Part shown: one piece after another, positions 7,904 through 15,440 of the stretch
How the letters are laid out: each line of letters opens with the position of its first letter
Position numbering within the stretch: the first letter of the stretch is position 1
Assembly (NCBI GenBank): GCA_021162615.1
Contig: JAGGYH010000029.1
Span: forward strand, 1-40,392
Direction: 5' to 3'
Length of the DNA stretch: 40,392 bases
Source: Candidatus Aminicenantota bacterium
GTDB lineage: Bacteria > Acidobacteriota > Aminicenantia > Aminicenantales > Aminicenantaceae
Made by a program: the position numbers and the translations under genes
The notes under the pieces: generated by a model
The model's input: only the letters and a program-made list of their open reading frames with translations
Databases searched by the model: none
Told to the model about the DNA's origin: nothing

Positions 7904-9061
7904 ATGATCCATAAAATAATAAACACTGTATCAAATCAATTTAGAAACAGATTCAAAACAAAACCTTTGCTGGTCCGTTCTCCCGGACGTGTGAATCTCA
8001 TAGGAGAACACACGGATTACAATGAAGGATTTGTCCTTCCCACAGCCATTGATAAATCTATTATTTTTGCTGTCTCCCCGAATAAGGACCGCCTCTATCG
8101 GATCTATTCCATAGACATGGACGAATACAGAGAATTTATTGCGGGGTCTTTAAAAAAAAGCAGCGCTCACTGGGCCAACTATTTATTGGGAGTCATCGAC
8201 CAGGTCAATAAAATGGGCTTTGAAGTCCCGGGATTTGACTGCGTTTTCGGAGGGGACATCCCAATAGGAGCCGGATTATCGTCCTCAGCCGCCATTGAAG
8301 CCGGGCTGGCGTTTTGTGTCAATGAAATGTTCCAACTCCATATCGATAAACTGGATCTGGTGAAATTATCCCAGAGAGCAGAAAACGAGTTCGTTGGCGT
8401 CAAGTGCGGTATAATGGATCAGTTCACCAATATTTTTGGTGCACCGAATAAAGTAATGAAGCTTGACTGCCGCTCTCTTGAATACGAATACTTTCCCTTT
8501 GATTTCAAAGACATCTATATCGTGCTCTATGATACACGCGTTTCTCATTCTCTGGCCTCATCTGAATACAATATACGAAGAGCTCAATGCGAACAGGGAG
8601 TCGCCTATCTTAAAAACCACAATCCCCGTATACAAAGCCTAAGAGATGTCACATCCGGTTTTCTGGAATCTTTAAAAGACCAAATGGACCCTGTGATATA
8701 CAAACGCTGTCATTATGTGGTCAAAGAAAACGAAAGGCTTTTAGCCGCCTGTGATGACCTAAAAAACAAAGAACTTGGATCATTCGGAAAAAAAATGGTT
8801 CAGACCCACGAAGGGCTTAAAAGCGAGTATGAAGTGAGTTGCAGAGAGCTCGATTTTCTTGTGGAACACACACTAAATGAAAAGGCTGTCTTCGGTTCCC
8901 GGATGATGGGAGGCGGATTCGGAGGGTGCACCATCAATCTGATAAAAGAAGATGATTTGGACAGAGTGAACCAACGCGTCAAAAATGCGTATCTGAGTGA
9001 ATTCGGGAAAGAGCCGGGAATCTATACAATAAAAATCGAAAAGGGAACGCATATAATTTGA
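7904..9061 (+). CDS. galK: Galactokinase
   Basis: GHMP-superfamily sugar kinase of 385 residues, normal for GalK, which phosphorylates alpha-D-galactose to galactose-1-phosphate with ATP in the cytoplasm (Leloir pathway). The galactokinase signature SPGRVNLIGEHTDYNEG occupies residues 26-42, the ATP-binding GHMP motif PIGAGLSSSAA residues 120-130, and the C-terminal motif MMGGGFGGC lies near residue 345. The ribosome site is weak (no clear AGGAG). No galT, galE or galM is visible. Location between a SatD-like gene and corrinoid methyltransferase genes is unusual; the 22-base gap to the corrinoid gene suggests one transcript. Confidence 0.95.
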   Translation: MIHKIINTVSNQFRNRFKTKPLLVRSPGRVNLIGEHTDYNEGFVLPTAIDKSIIFAVSPNKDRLYRIYSIDMDEYREFIAGSLKKSSAHWANYLLGVIDQVNKMGFEVPGFDCVFGGDIPIGAGLSSSAAIEAGLAFCVNEMFQLHIDKLDLVKLSQRAENEFVGVKCGIMDQFTNIFGAPNKVMKLDCRSLEYEYFPFDFKDIYIVLYDTRVSHSLASSEYNIRRAQCEQGVAYLKNHNPRIQSLRDVTSGFLESLKDQMDPVIYKRCHYVVKENERLLAACDDLKNKELGSFGKKMVQTHEGLKSEYEVSCRELDFLVEHTLNEKAVFGSRMMGGGFGGCTINLIKEDDLDRVNQRVKNAYLSEFGKEPGIYTIKIEKGTHII

Positions 9062-9083
9062 AAAAAAAACACAAGGAGCTGTA

Positions 9084-9734
9084 ATGATAGATAAAAAAAT
9101 ACTATCTGATATGAACCGGGCTGTCGTGGAAGGAAACAAAGACGACGCCCAGAAGCTGGCCATACAGGCCATTGATGAAAATTGGGATTTGAATGAAGTG
9201 ATTGAAAACGGATTTGTCCCGGGTATACAAAAAGCAGGTGATTTATGGGAAAAGGGCGACTATTTTCTTCCTGAGCTCATCACCAGTGCTGAAACCATGA
9301 AAGCGGCCATGTCTCTCCTCCAGCCAGAGCTAAAGAAAAAAAACCTGACCGCAAAAACCCTTGGAAAAGCGGTCATAGGCACTATAGAAGGCGATATCCA
9401 TGACATCGGTAAGAACCTTGTAGCCTCCATTCTCTCTGCCAATGGATTTGATGTGATAGACCTGGGAGCGGATGTGAAAATAACAAGCTTTATAGAAACG
9501 GCCCTTGAGGAAAAGGCTGATTTTATCTGTGTTTCAACTCTTCTTACCACTACGATGCTCAAACAGAAAAATCTCATAGAGCTTCTTAAATCAAAAAATC
9601 TTTACGGAAAGTTCAAGGTGCTGGTGGGTGGTTCGCCTGTAAACAGCAAATGGGCGCAGGATATCGGAGCGGATGGATATGCAGAAAACGCCATGGCTGC
9701 CGCAAAAATAGCAAAATCGCTCATACGGACATAA
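9084..9734 (+). CDS. Corrinoid (cobalamin-binding) methyltransferase protein
   Basis: A 216-residue MtmC/MtbC/MttC-type corrinoid protein that shuttles a methyl group on its cobalt between two methyltransferases. Residues 1-85 form the helical cap (MDRxVVEGxKDDAQKLA ... WEKGDYFLPELI region). The B12 domain follows, with the cobalt-ligand motif D104-x-H106-x-x-G109 (GDIHDIG), a downstream VSTLLTTTM strand and a VGGSPV loop. RBS AAGGAG stands 6 bases before ATG. It is immediately followed (10 bases) by an MttB homologue, the classical pairing for amine demethylation. Its own reactivation factor (RamA type) is not present, though an activation-domain-like protein lies at 11628. Confidence 0.93.
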   Translation: MIDKKILSDMNRAVVEGNKDDAQKLAIQAIDENWDLNEVIENGFVPGIQKAGDLWEKGDYFLPELITSAETMKAAMSLLQPELKKKNLTAKTLGKAVIGTIEGDIHDIGKNLVASILSANGFDVIDLGADVKITSFIETALEEKADFICVSTLLTTTMLKQKNLIELLKSKNLYGKFKVLVGGSPVNSKWAQDIGADGYAENAMAAAKIAKSLIRT

Positions 9735-9744
9735 GGATAAAAAA

Positions 9745-11211
9745 ATGATAAAAACACAAAGACCGAAATACAGGCTTTTAAATGAGGCGTTCGTAAAAAA
9801 AATAGTCAATGAAAGTTATCTCATTCTGGAAAAATACGGTGTTTTCGTGGAAAACAAAGAAGCGTTCACGCTTTTGAAAAACGCGGGGGCAAAAACGGAC
9901 GAATCGGAAAACAGGGTTTTTATCCCGCAGGAACTGGTCGAAAAATCATTATCCGAGACTCCTCCGGTCATTGAACTGTATGACAGGGAGGGAGAGCAGA
10001 AATTCACGGTGGGCAACGATGAGATCCATTTTGATCCGGGTTCTGCGGCTGTTACCGTGCTTGACCATGAATCAAAATCACAGAGAAGAGCAAAAACAGA
10101 GGACCTTATCCGGTTCGCAAGAGTGACGGACGCGATGGAAAACATCGATTTCCAGAGCACGGGCATCATAAGCAGTGATATCCCAGAGATCATAAGCGAC
10201 AGCTACCGTCTTTATATCGGGCTTCAGTTCTCAAGAAAACCGGTTGTCACCGGCACCTTCAGAGTCGAAGGATTCAAGCCCATGCATGATATGCTGGCCG
10301 CTGTAAGAGGAAGCGCACAAAATCTTGCGGACAAACCTCTGGCCATATTTGACGCGTGCCCCTCCCCTCCTCTTAAATGGAGCAACCTCACGACACAGAG
10401 CCTTATTGACAGTGCCAGAACCGGCATTCCGTCAGAATTGATATCCATGGGCATGACCGGCGCCACCTCTCCGGTCACGCTGGCAGGCACCCTTGTGCAG
10501 CACACAGCAGAAAATCTATCCGGCCTTGTCATCTGCCAGGTGGCCGAACCGGGATCTCCTGTTATATTTGGGGGTTCCCCTGCAAGTTTTGACATGCGCA
10601 AAGGCACCACTCCTATGGGAGCCATAGAGACTATGATGATCGATTCTGCCTACTCCCAAATAGGCAAGTATTTGAATCTGCCCACTCATGCTTATATGGG
10701 GCTCAGTGATTCCAAACTTAACGACAACCAGGCCGGCCTGGAATCAGGAATAGGCGCTGTTCTGGCTGCTCTTGCCGGAGTCAATGTCATATCAGGGCCC
10801 GGCATGCTGGACTTTGAAAGCTGCCAGAGCCTGGAAAAACTGGTGATAGACAATGAAATCTGCGGCATGGCCTTGAGGCTGGTCAAAGGAATAGCACAGA
10901 GAGATGAGCCTCTGGCCGTTGACCTTTTTCAAGACATAACGACTGAATCTCAATTCCTCTCCAAGCCCCATACAAGAAAATGGTACCGGGAAGAGCATAT
11001 TTTCCCAGGCATAATAGACAGAGACACCTATGATGAATGGGCAGGCAAAGGGAAAAAATCCGCTGCTCAAAGGGCTGCGGATAAAATCAAAGAGATCCTT
11101 GAACAGCCTGTGTCCGGAATTGATACAAGCATTCAAAAAGAGCTCACAAAAATCATGCTGGCAGATGCTGAAAAAAACGGGCTCACCTCACTTCCCGAGA
11201 TAAAAGGATGA
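9745..11211 (+). CDS. MttB-family methylamine:corrinoid methyltransferase, non-pyrrolysine type
   Basis: A 488-residue TIM-barrel methyltransferase of the trimethylamine methyltransferase (MttB) superfamily. The frame is open throughout with no in-frame amber codon, so it belongs to the pyrrolysine-free branch, known members of which demethylate glycine betaine, proline betaine, carnitine or related quaternary amines. Family segments visible include HFDPGSAAVTVLD, a GMTGATSPVTLAGTLVQ stretch, FGGSPASFDMRKGT and the GLSDSKLNDNQAGLESG loop. It would methylate the corrinoid protein encoded just upstream; the 10-base gap contains AAGGA. The substrate cannot be read from the sequence. Confidence 0.92.
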   Translation: MIKTQRPKYRLLNEAFVKKIVNESYLILEKYGVFVENKEAFTLLKNAGAKTDESENRVFIPQELVEKSLSETPPVIELYDREGEQKFTVGNDEIHFDPGSAAVTVLDHESKSQRRAKTEDLIRFARVTDAMENIDFQSTGIISSDIPEIISDSYRLYIGLQFSRKPVVTGTFRVEGFKPMHDMLAAVRGSAQNLADKPLAIFDACPSPPLKWSNLTTQSLIDSARTGIPSELISMGMTGATSPVTLAGTLVQHTAENLSGLVICQVAEPGSPVIFGGSPASFDMRKGTTPMGAIETMMIDSAYSQIGKYLNLPTHAYMGLSDSKLNDNQAGLESGIGAVLAALAGVNVISGPGMLDFESCQSLEKLVIDNEICGMALRLVKGIAQRDEPLAVDLFQDITTESQFLSKPHTRKWYREEHIFPGIIDRDTYDEWAGKGKKSAAQRAADKIKEILEQPVSGIDTSIQKELTKIMLADAEKNGLTSLPEIKG

Positions 11212-11230
11212 GATAATATTCTCAAATAAA

Positions 11231-11335
11231 TTATACCTTAAGATCTTTAAGTCTTTTTACAGCTTCTTTAAGGGTGTCCTCTGTCCACTCCTTCCGCCAT
11301 TTATCTTTCTCCTCAATTTTTCGTATTTGATGAGA
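11231..11335 (-). pseudogene. Possible truncated 3' end of a lost gene
   Basis: Reading the minus strand from 11335 gives 34 codons ending in TAA at 11233-11231. The peptide is charged and helical (IEEKDKWRKEW, TLKEAVKRLKDLKV) and unlike the surrounding repeat sequence. It stops upstream exactly where a dispersed repeat begins (TGAGATCACC at 11331). It may be the tail of a gene cut by the repeat. No family is recognised, and it could be chance. Confidence 0.3.
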
Positions 11336-11366
11336 TCACCGCGCCGCTGCGCTCCTCGTGATGAAA
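11331..11366. repeat. Half copy of a GTCAT/ATCAC-type dispersed inverted repeat
   Basis: The stretch TGAGATCACCGCGCCGCTGC followed by GCTCCTCGTGAT matches, with three changes, the right arm of the hairpin repeat at 36780-36869. Its ATCAC and GTGAT ends are themselves complementary. Confidence 0.55.
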
Positions 11367-11402
11367 TGAAGGGAGCGCAAGCCATATCCGCTCAAACCCT
11401 CC

Positions 11403-11592
11403 TGAAATTCAAGTATGGCTGAAGCGACATTGAAGATTTAGCCTTCGGATGAGGCTTTTCGAGGGAACCCGGCAAAGCCGGGCTCCGAGTATGTCTGACC
11501 CACGGACGGGGGGAGTTACGCAGGAGCCGAGAAAAACGAAGAAGAATGGCGTTAAAAATCTGAAGGGAGCACAAGCCATATTTGAATTTCAC
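11403..11592. repeat. R2 dispersed element, about 190 bp, imperfect terminal inverted repeats (copy 1)
   Basis: The left end TGAAATTCAAGTATGGCT and the right end ATATTTGAATTTCAC are imperfect inverted copies. The centre carries ATGTCTGACCCACGGACGGG followed by a GC-rich palindrome (CCCGGCAAAGCCGGG). A second full copy lies in opposite orientation at 28531-28719, and a right-end piece lies at 34212-34260. The element has no coding capacity, so it is MITE-like. It fills most of the 416-base gap after the MttB gene. Confidence 0.7.
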
Positions 11593-11627
11593 TGCCATTT
11601 TTTTATGAATAGTTTATTATAAAGAAA

Positions 11628-12230
11628 ATGAATAAAAAATTCATATTTTTAAACGGTCTTAAGGTCAATCTTCAAGAGAATCGGATACGTGTCCGCCTTG
11701 GATACAAAGCAAAAACAGGGGAAGTCAATTCTTCGGTCAGTCAATATCTTGAAGAACTCAAACCCCTGTTACCTGATCTGATCAAACCAAAAGCGGTCTA
11801 TACGGTTCTGGACTATGAAGAGACCAACAAACACCCTGTTTTTAAAGAAGCGGAAAAAACAGCGCTGTGCCTCTGCACTATTGGCCCTGAGCTTGAGAAA
11901 GAATGCTCAAATCTCATGGAGAGAGGCGATATCTTGAAGGGATTTGTACTGGATTGTCTCGGTTCAGAAGCGGTTGAAGACACAGCGAGACAAAGCGACC
12001 GCATCATTGCTGAGAAAGCAAGGAATATGGGTCTGTGGCCCAGTAAAAGATTCAGTCCCGGTTACGGGATATGGGATATCAAGGAACAGAAATATGTATT
12101 CAACATTCTGCCTTCAGATAAATTGGGGGTTCGGCTTACAGATACCTGTATAATGGTGCCCCGCAAATCCATATCCTTTCGCATTAATTTTTATAGAAAA
12201 AAAGAATTTTCAACCCGAAGATTTAAATAA
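11628..12230 (+). CDS. Methionine-synthase activation-domain-like protein
   Basis: This 200-residue protein resembles the C-terminal SAM-binding reactivation domain of cobalamin methionine synthase (MetH). The diagnostic region is RFSPGYGIWDIKEQKYVFNI near residues 141-160, followed by GVRLTDTCIMVPRKSISF; in MetH the RxxPGYG segment and the LTxxxxMxPxxS segment contact AdoMet and cobalamin. Upstream, CTIGPELEKECS and GFVLDCLGSEAVEDTA also fit family relatives. Free-standing versions accompany split methionine synthases or corrinoid methyltransferases. Here it follows the corrinoid/MttB pair after a repeat-filled gap, so reductive reactivation of the 9084 protein is a reasonable inference. No iron-sulfur motif of the RamA type is present. 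Confidence 0.75.
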   Translation: MNKKFIFLNGLKVNLQENRIRVRLGYKAKTGEVNSSVSQYLEELKPLLPDLIKPKAVYTVLDYEETNKHPVFKEAEKTALCLCTIGPELEKECSNLMERGDILKGFVLDCLGSEAVEDTARQSDRIIAEKARNMGLWPSKRFSPGYGIWDIKEQKYVFNILPSDKLGVRLTDTCIMVPRKSISFRINFYRKKEFSTRRFK

Positions 12231-12250
12231 TACAATTAATACCAATCAGC

Positions 12251-12374
12251 CTGGATTATTCATGAGCCAAGCTTACTGCAGATGCGAGGCGCAGGGTATG
12301 AAGCTGTGGTCTTTCACCGCGAATGCCTTGCAACGAAGCAGATGCTGTGAGGTCGGCTCGCCTGTAAGGTAAAA
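12251..12374 (+). repeat. R1 dispersed element (copy at 12.3 kb)
   Basis: From CTGGATTATTCATGAGCC to GCCTGTAAGGTAAAA this matches 40108-40231 along its whole length with scattered changes; shared blocks include CTGCAGATGCGAGGC and CTTTCACCGCGA-type sequence. A minus-strand fragment of the same family is at 6932-6971. Confidence 0.7.
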
Positions 12375-12494
12375 TCAGCCTGCATTAAATTTAAATATAA
12401 AGCAGAAATAAAGAGATAAACCTTGTCTGTTGGCATGCTGACATTAAAATCCCAATCAATCGTGGGATAATGCAGAGATGTGCAGGCTGATTTT
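12371..12494. repeat. Short inverted-repeat unit bounded by AAAATCAGCCTGCA
   Basis: AAAATCAGCCTGCA (12371-12384) is exactly inverted at 12481-12494 (TGCAGGCTGATTTT). The 96 bases between are AT-rich and hold no gene I recognise. It directly abuts the R1 element and ends 10 bases before the cupin stop, so the transcript end of the cupin gene may fold here. Confidence 0.55.
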
Positions 12495-12503
12495 ATGAAT
12501 AAA

Positions 12504-12824
12504 TTATTCGCCTTTGGTCTTTGTGCGTACAGGTTCGACCAGAAGCACCCAGGCCGGCTTATCAGAACGGGAGCGGTGTCTGGTCCCCCTTTTAACCAAA
12601 TAGCACTCCATTTCATTGAGTTCAATGGACTCTTTCGGAGTGTCTATATAAATTTTCCCCTTTAATACAAGAAAGAGCTCATCTTCATGGCTATGCGTGT
12701 GCCAGTTATAAGCACCATGAATCTTGGCTACCCGCAAAGCCACATCATGGAATGAAAGAATCTCTTTGGGTTCCCAGGGATCTTTTATTCTTTCCACCCA
12801 CTCTTTTAAGTTTATTTTATCCAT
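12504..12824 (-). CDS. Small cupin-domain protein
   Basis: A 106-residue single cupin barrel. The first cupin motif is visible as YNWHTHSHEDELFLVLKG, with two histidines and a glutamate suited to metal binding; the second motif is weaker (LVKRGTRHRS, one histidine). Such stand-alone cupins are usually sugar- or metabolite-binding isomerase-like proteins of unsettled function. A good ribosome site, AGAGGA, precedes the ATG. It is divergent from the sulfatase with 127 bases between the starts. Confidence 0.85.
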   Translation of the reverse strand: MDKINLKEWVERIKDPWEPKEILSFHDVALRVAKIHGAYNWHTHSHEDELFLVLKGKIYIDTPKESIELNEMECYLVKRGTRHRSRSDKPAWVLLVEPVRTKTKGE

Positions 12825-12951
12825 TTCAATCCTCTTTTTTTTATTGGTTTTATCATAATAAAAGAACAGATTGAGTCAAGACCTAATTTTTATCATTGAC
12901 TATAAGAAACCAATTATTTATCATCAGTTCCAGACAATCCTAGGAAAAGCC

Positions 12952-14496
12952 ATGAAACGAAGAGATTTCATTAAAAGTTCAGGGACTCTGATCGGAACAG
13001 CTGCTTTATCATCATGCCTTGGCAATCCGGACATCTCTCCAAAAAAGAACCCCAACATCGTTTTAATTGTAGCGGATGACCTTGGCTACGGGGAGCTGGG
13101 ATGCTACGGCCAACAATATATCAGGACCCCTCATATCGACAACCTGGCAGAAAACGGGCTGAAGTTTACACAGCACTATTCAGGTTCTCCGGTGTGTGCG
13201 CCTTCAAGATGTGTTTTGCTGACAGGAAAACACACAGGCCATGCTTTTATCAGGGGAAATGACGAATGGGGAGAAAGAGGAGATGTATGGAGCTTTGAGA
13301 AAATGCTTGAAGACCCCAAACTGGAAGGACAGCGCCCCCTTCCTTCTGATGAGGTGACTTTACCCGAGCTTCTGAAAAAGGCCGGGTACACAACAGCTTG
13401 TATTGGCAAATGGGGGCTGGGTCCTGCGTTCAGTGAAGGGTCTCCCAATAAGCAGGGCTTTGATACCTTTTTCGGATACATTTGTCAGCGATGGGCCCAT
13501 ACCTATTACCCCCCGTTTTTATGGGAAAACGAAGAAAGATACCCATTAGATAACAAATTCGTGCCTCTTGGCACAACCATTCCTGAAGGAGCTGACCCAA
13601 ATGACCCTGAAAGCTATTCTGATTTTCGCCTTAATGAGTACGCGCCTGCCCTTATGGCGGAAAAAGCTCTGGATTTTATGGAAAAAAGCAAAAACCATCC
13701 TTTTTTTCTCTACTTCCCTACGACAATCCCTCATGTTTCCCTCCAGGCTCCAAAAAAATATGTGGATATGTATCGAAGCTTGTTCGGAGATGAAGAACCC
13801 TATGCAGGCGGGTATTATTTTCCCTGCCAGTATCCCAGAGCCACATATGCGGGTATGATCACTCATCTGGATGACCAGGTCGGCCAAATCGTCCAAAAGC
13901 TCAAACAAATCGGAGAGTATGAAAACACCTTGATCATTTTTACAAGCGACAACGGCCCTACCTACACAGGCGGCGCAGATACCCCATTTTTCAACAGCGC
14001 CGGGATTTTCGGTGAAGAACAAGGGAGAAGCAAAGGTTTTATATATGAAGGAGGCATTAGAATACCCATGATCGCCAGCTGGCCGGGAATCATCAAGCCG
14101 GGAACCCATACGGATCACATCTCAGCATTCTGGGATATGCTGCCCACTTTGTGCGAATTAAGCGGTGCCAAAGCACCGGAGGACACTGACGGTCTCAGCC
14201 TTGTCCCTGTTCTTACCGGGAAAGGAAAACGAAAATTTCACGATTTTCTCTACTGGGAATTTCCCGCTTACAACGGGCAGCAGGCCGTGCGCACAGGACC
14301 ATGGAAAGGCATAAGAAAAGATATCTTTGACGGGAACATGAAGATTGAGCTGTATAACCTGGAAAAAGACCCCAATGAACAGAATGATGTCTCTGATAAA
14401 TACCCAGAAGTCGTAAGGAGAATCGAACAAATCATGAAACAACAGCATATCCCCAGTGAAATCGAACGCTTCAAATTCCCCCAGCTGGGTGATTAG
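12952..14496 (+). CDS. Sulfatase, Cys-type, with Tat/lipoprotein-like signal
   Basis: Arylsulfatase/glycan sulfatase of the formylglycine (S1) family, 514 residues from the ATG at 12952; a longer TTG reading from 12871 adds residues of no similarity. The N-terminus MKRRDFIKSSGTLIGTAALS followed by SC has both a twin-arginine-like start and a lipobox-like cysteine, so export is expected. NIVLIVADDLGYGELGCYG provides metal-binding Asp residues. The sulfatase signature with the modified Cys82 reads SPVCAPSRCVLLTGKHTG, and FTSDNGP lies further on. Cys rather than Ser means activation by a radical-SAM maturase, absent from the window. Likely role is desulfation of an external glycan or ester. RBS AGGAAA. 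Confidence 0.93.
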   Translation: MKRRDFIKSSGTLIGTAALSSCLGNPDISPKKNPNIVLIVADDLGYGELGCYGQQYIRTPHIDNLAENGLKFTQHYSGSPVCAPSRCVLLTGKHTGHAFIRGNDEWGERGDVWSFEKMLEDPKLEGQRPLPSDEVTLPELLKKAGYTTACIGKWGLGPAFSEGSPNKQGFDTFFGYICQRWAHTYYPPFLWENEERYPLDNKFVPLGTTIPEGADPNDPESYSDFRLNEYAPALMAEKALDFMEKSKNHPFFLYFPTTIPHVSLQAPKKYVDMYRSLFGDEEPYAGGYYFPCQYPRATYAGMITHLDDQVGQIVQKLKQIGEYENTLIIFTSDNGPTYTGGADTPFFNSAGIFGEEQGRSKGFIYEGGIRIPMIASWPGIIKPGTHTDHISAFWDMLPTLCELSGAKAPEDTDGLSLVPVLTGKGKRKFHDFLYWEFPAYNGQQAVRTGPWKGIRKDIFDGNMKIELYNLEKDPNEQNDVSDKYPEVVRRIEQIMKQQHIPSEIERFKFPQLGD

Positions 14497-14522
14497 AGTA
14501 CAACTCCTGAAGGCGTGCTTCC

Positions 14523-15307
14523 TTACTCATTTCTCAGTGAGTCTGCAGGATTGGACAGGGCAGCCCGTATGGACTGATAGCTCACCGTGAGAACCGCGAT
14601 CCCTAATGTCACCAATCCTGTCCCCAGGAATATCCAGAATTTGATAAAAGAAGCCAATCCAAAAAGGCCCAAACAGGAAATAAAAACAGATAAGCCCGTA
14701 AACACAGTGATGATCCGTCCCACCCGCTGTTCTCCGCTGTACAGGGCCTCCAATCTGTCATCCATAAAGCGAAAATCAAATTCATATTGGCCAGAAATTC
14801 AAAGCGGAAATGAGTGTTATCCGGAAGGTCCTGTAAAATACCTGATACCCTGAAATCATACTCATCAGCCACATTGATGATTTTCCCAATGGGGTCCTCG
14901 CTGCCGAATATTTTTTGGGCCAGTTCCCGGGTCAGCACCACAGACCGGGGATCAGAAAGCGCTGTATCAGGATCCCCTTGAACAAAAGGCAAAGTAAACA
15001 TCTTGAAAAGAGAAGGATCTGTATATCCCCCTATATACGCAAAAATTTCATCTTTGTGATTTATCCGCCACCGGGCAAAAGAATACCGGGCCTGTTCAGC
15101 AATCTCCGGTATCTCCTCTTTGAGCGCCTGCCCCAGAGGTCCCTGGTTGATGGCCCAGGTCACAACCTCCGAATACCGGATGTGCTGGAGAACCCTGTAG
15201 ATATTCCTTCCTTTTTCATTATATCGATCAAAGCTCAACTCATGCTGCACCCAAAAAAAAATCAAAAAGGCACAGATCATCCCAATGGCCAGGCCGCTGA
15301 TAAGGTT
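14523..15307 (-). pseudogene. Decayed FtsX/MacB-type ABC transporter permease (internal deletions)
   Basis: The minus strand preserves pieces of a large permease, normally about 790 residues. The 5' piece (NLISGLAIGMICAFLIFFWV ... VVLTRELAQKIFGSEDPIG ... VSGILQDLPDNTHFRFEFL) is the first membrane helix and MacB-like periplasmic domain. It is then joined, in another frame near 14770, to the C-terminal part (EFDFRFMDDRLEALYSGEQR ... FISCLGLFGLASF). That in turn runs straight into the last helix (GLVTLGIAVLTVSYQSIRAA ... NPADSLRNE). Two internal deletions and a frameshift rule out function. Confidence 0.8.
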
Positions 15308-15440
15308 GCCTGTAGATTCATTATATTTTTTTACTTTTTATGAGGCCTCACCTGTTGACAAAAGTCGTCCATCCTTCTATCTTTTATTTGGAAAAAGACA
15401 AAGGGAATTGACTGAGCAAAAAAGAAAGTTAAAAAAGCAA

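Noticed and set aside
9745-11211. Possible pyrrolysine-containing MttB
   Set aside because: The frame contains no internal amber codon over its full family length.
12314-12625. Minus-strand 103-residue frame across the R1/IR elements and the cupin tail
   Set aside because: Its stretch ACTSLHYPTIDWDFNV looked protein-like, but the frame runs through repeat sequence and out of frame through the cupin gene; no family recognised.
13546-14118. 190-residue minus-strand frame within the sulfatase gene
   Set aside because: Shadow of the conserved sulfatase reading frame; no independent support.
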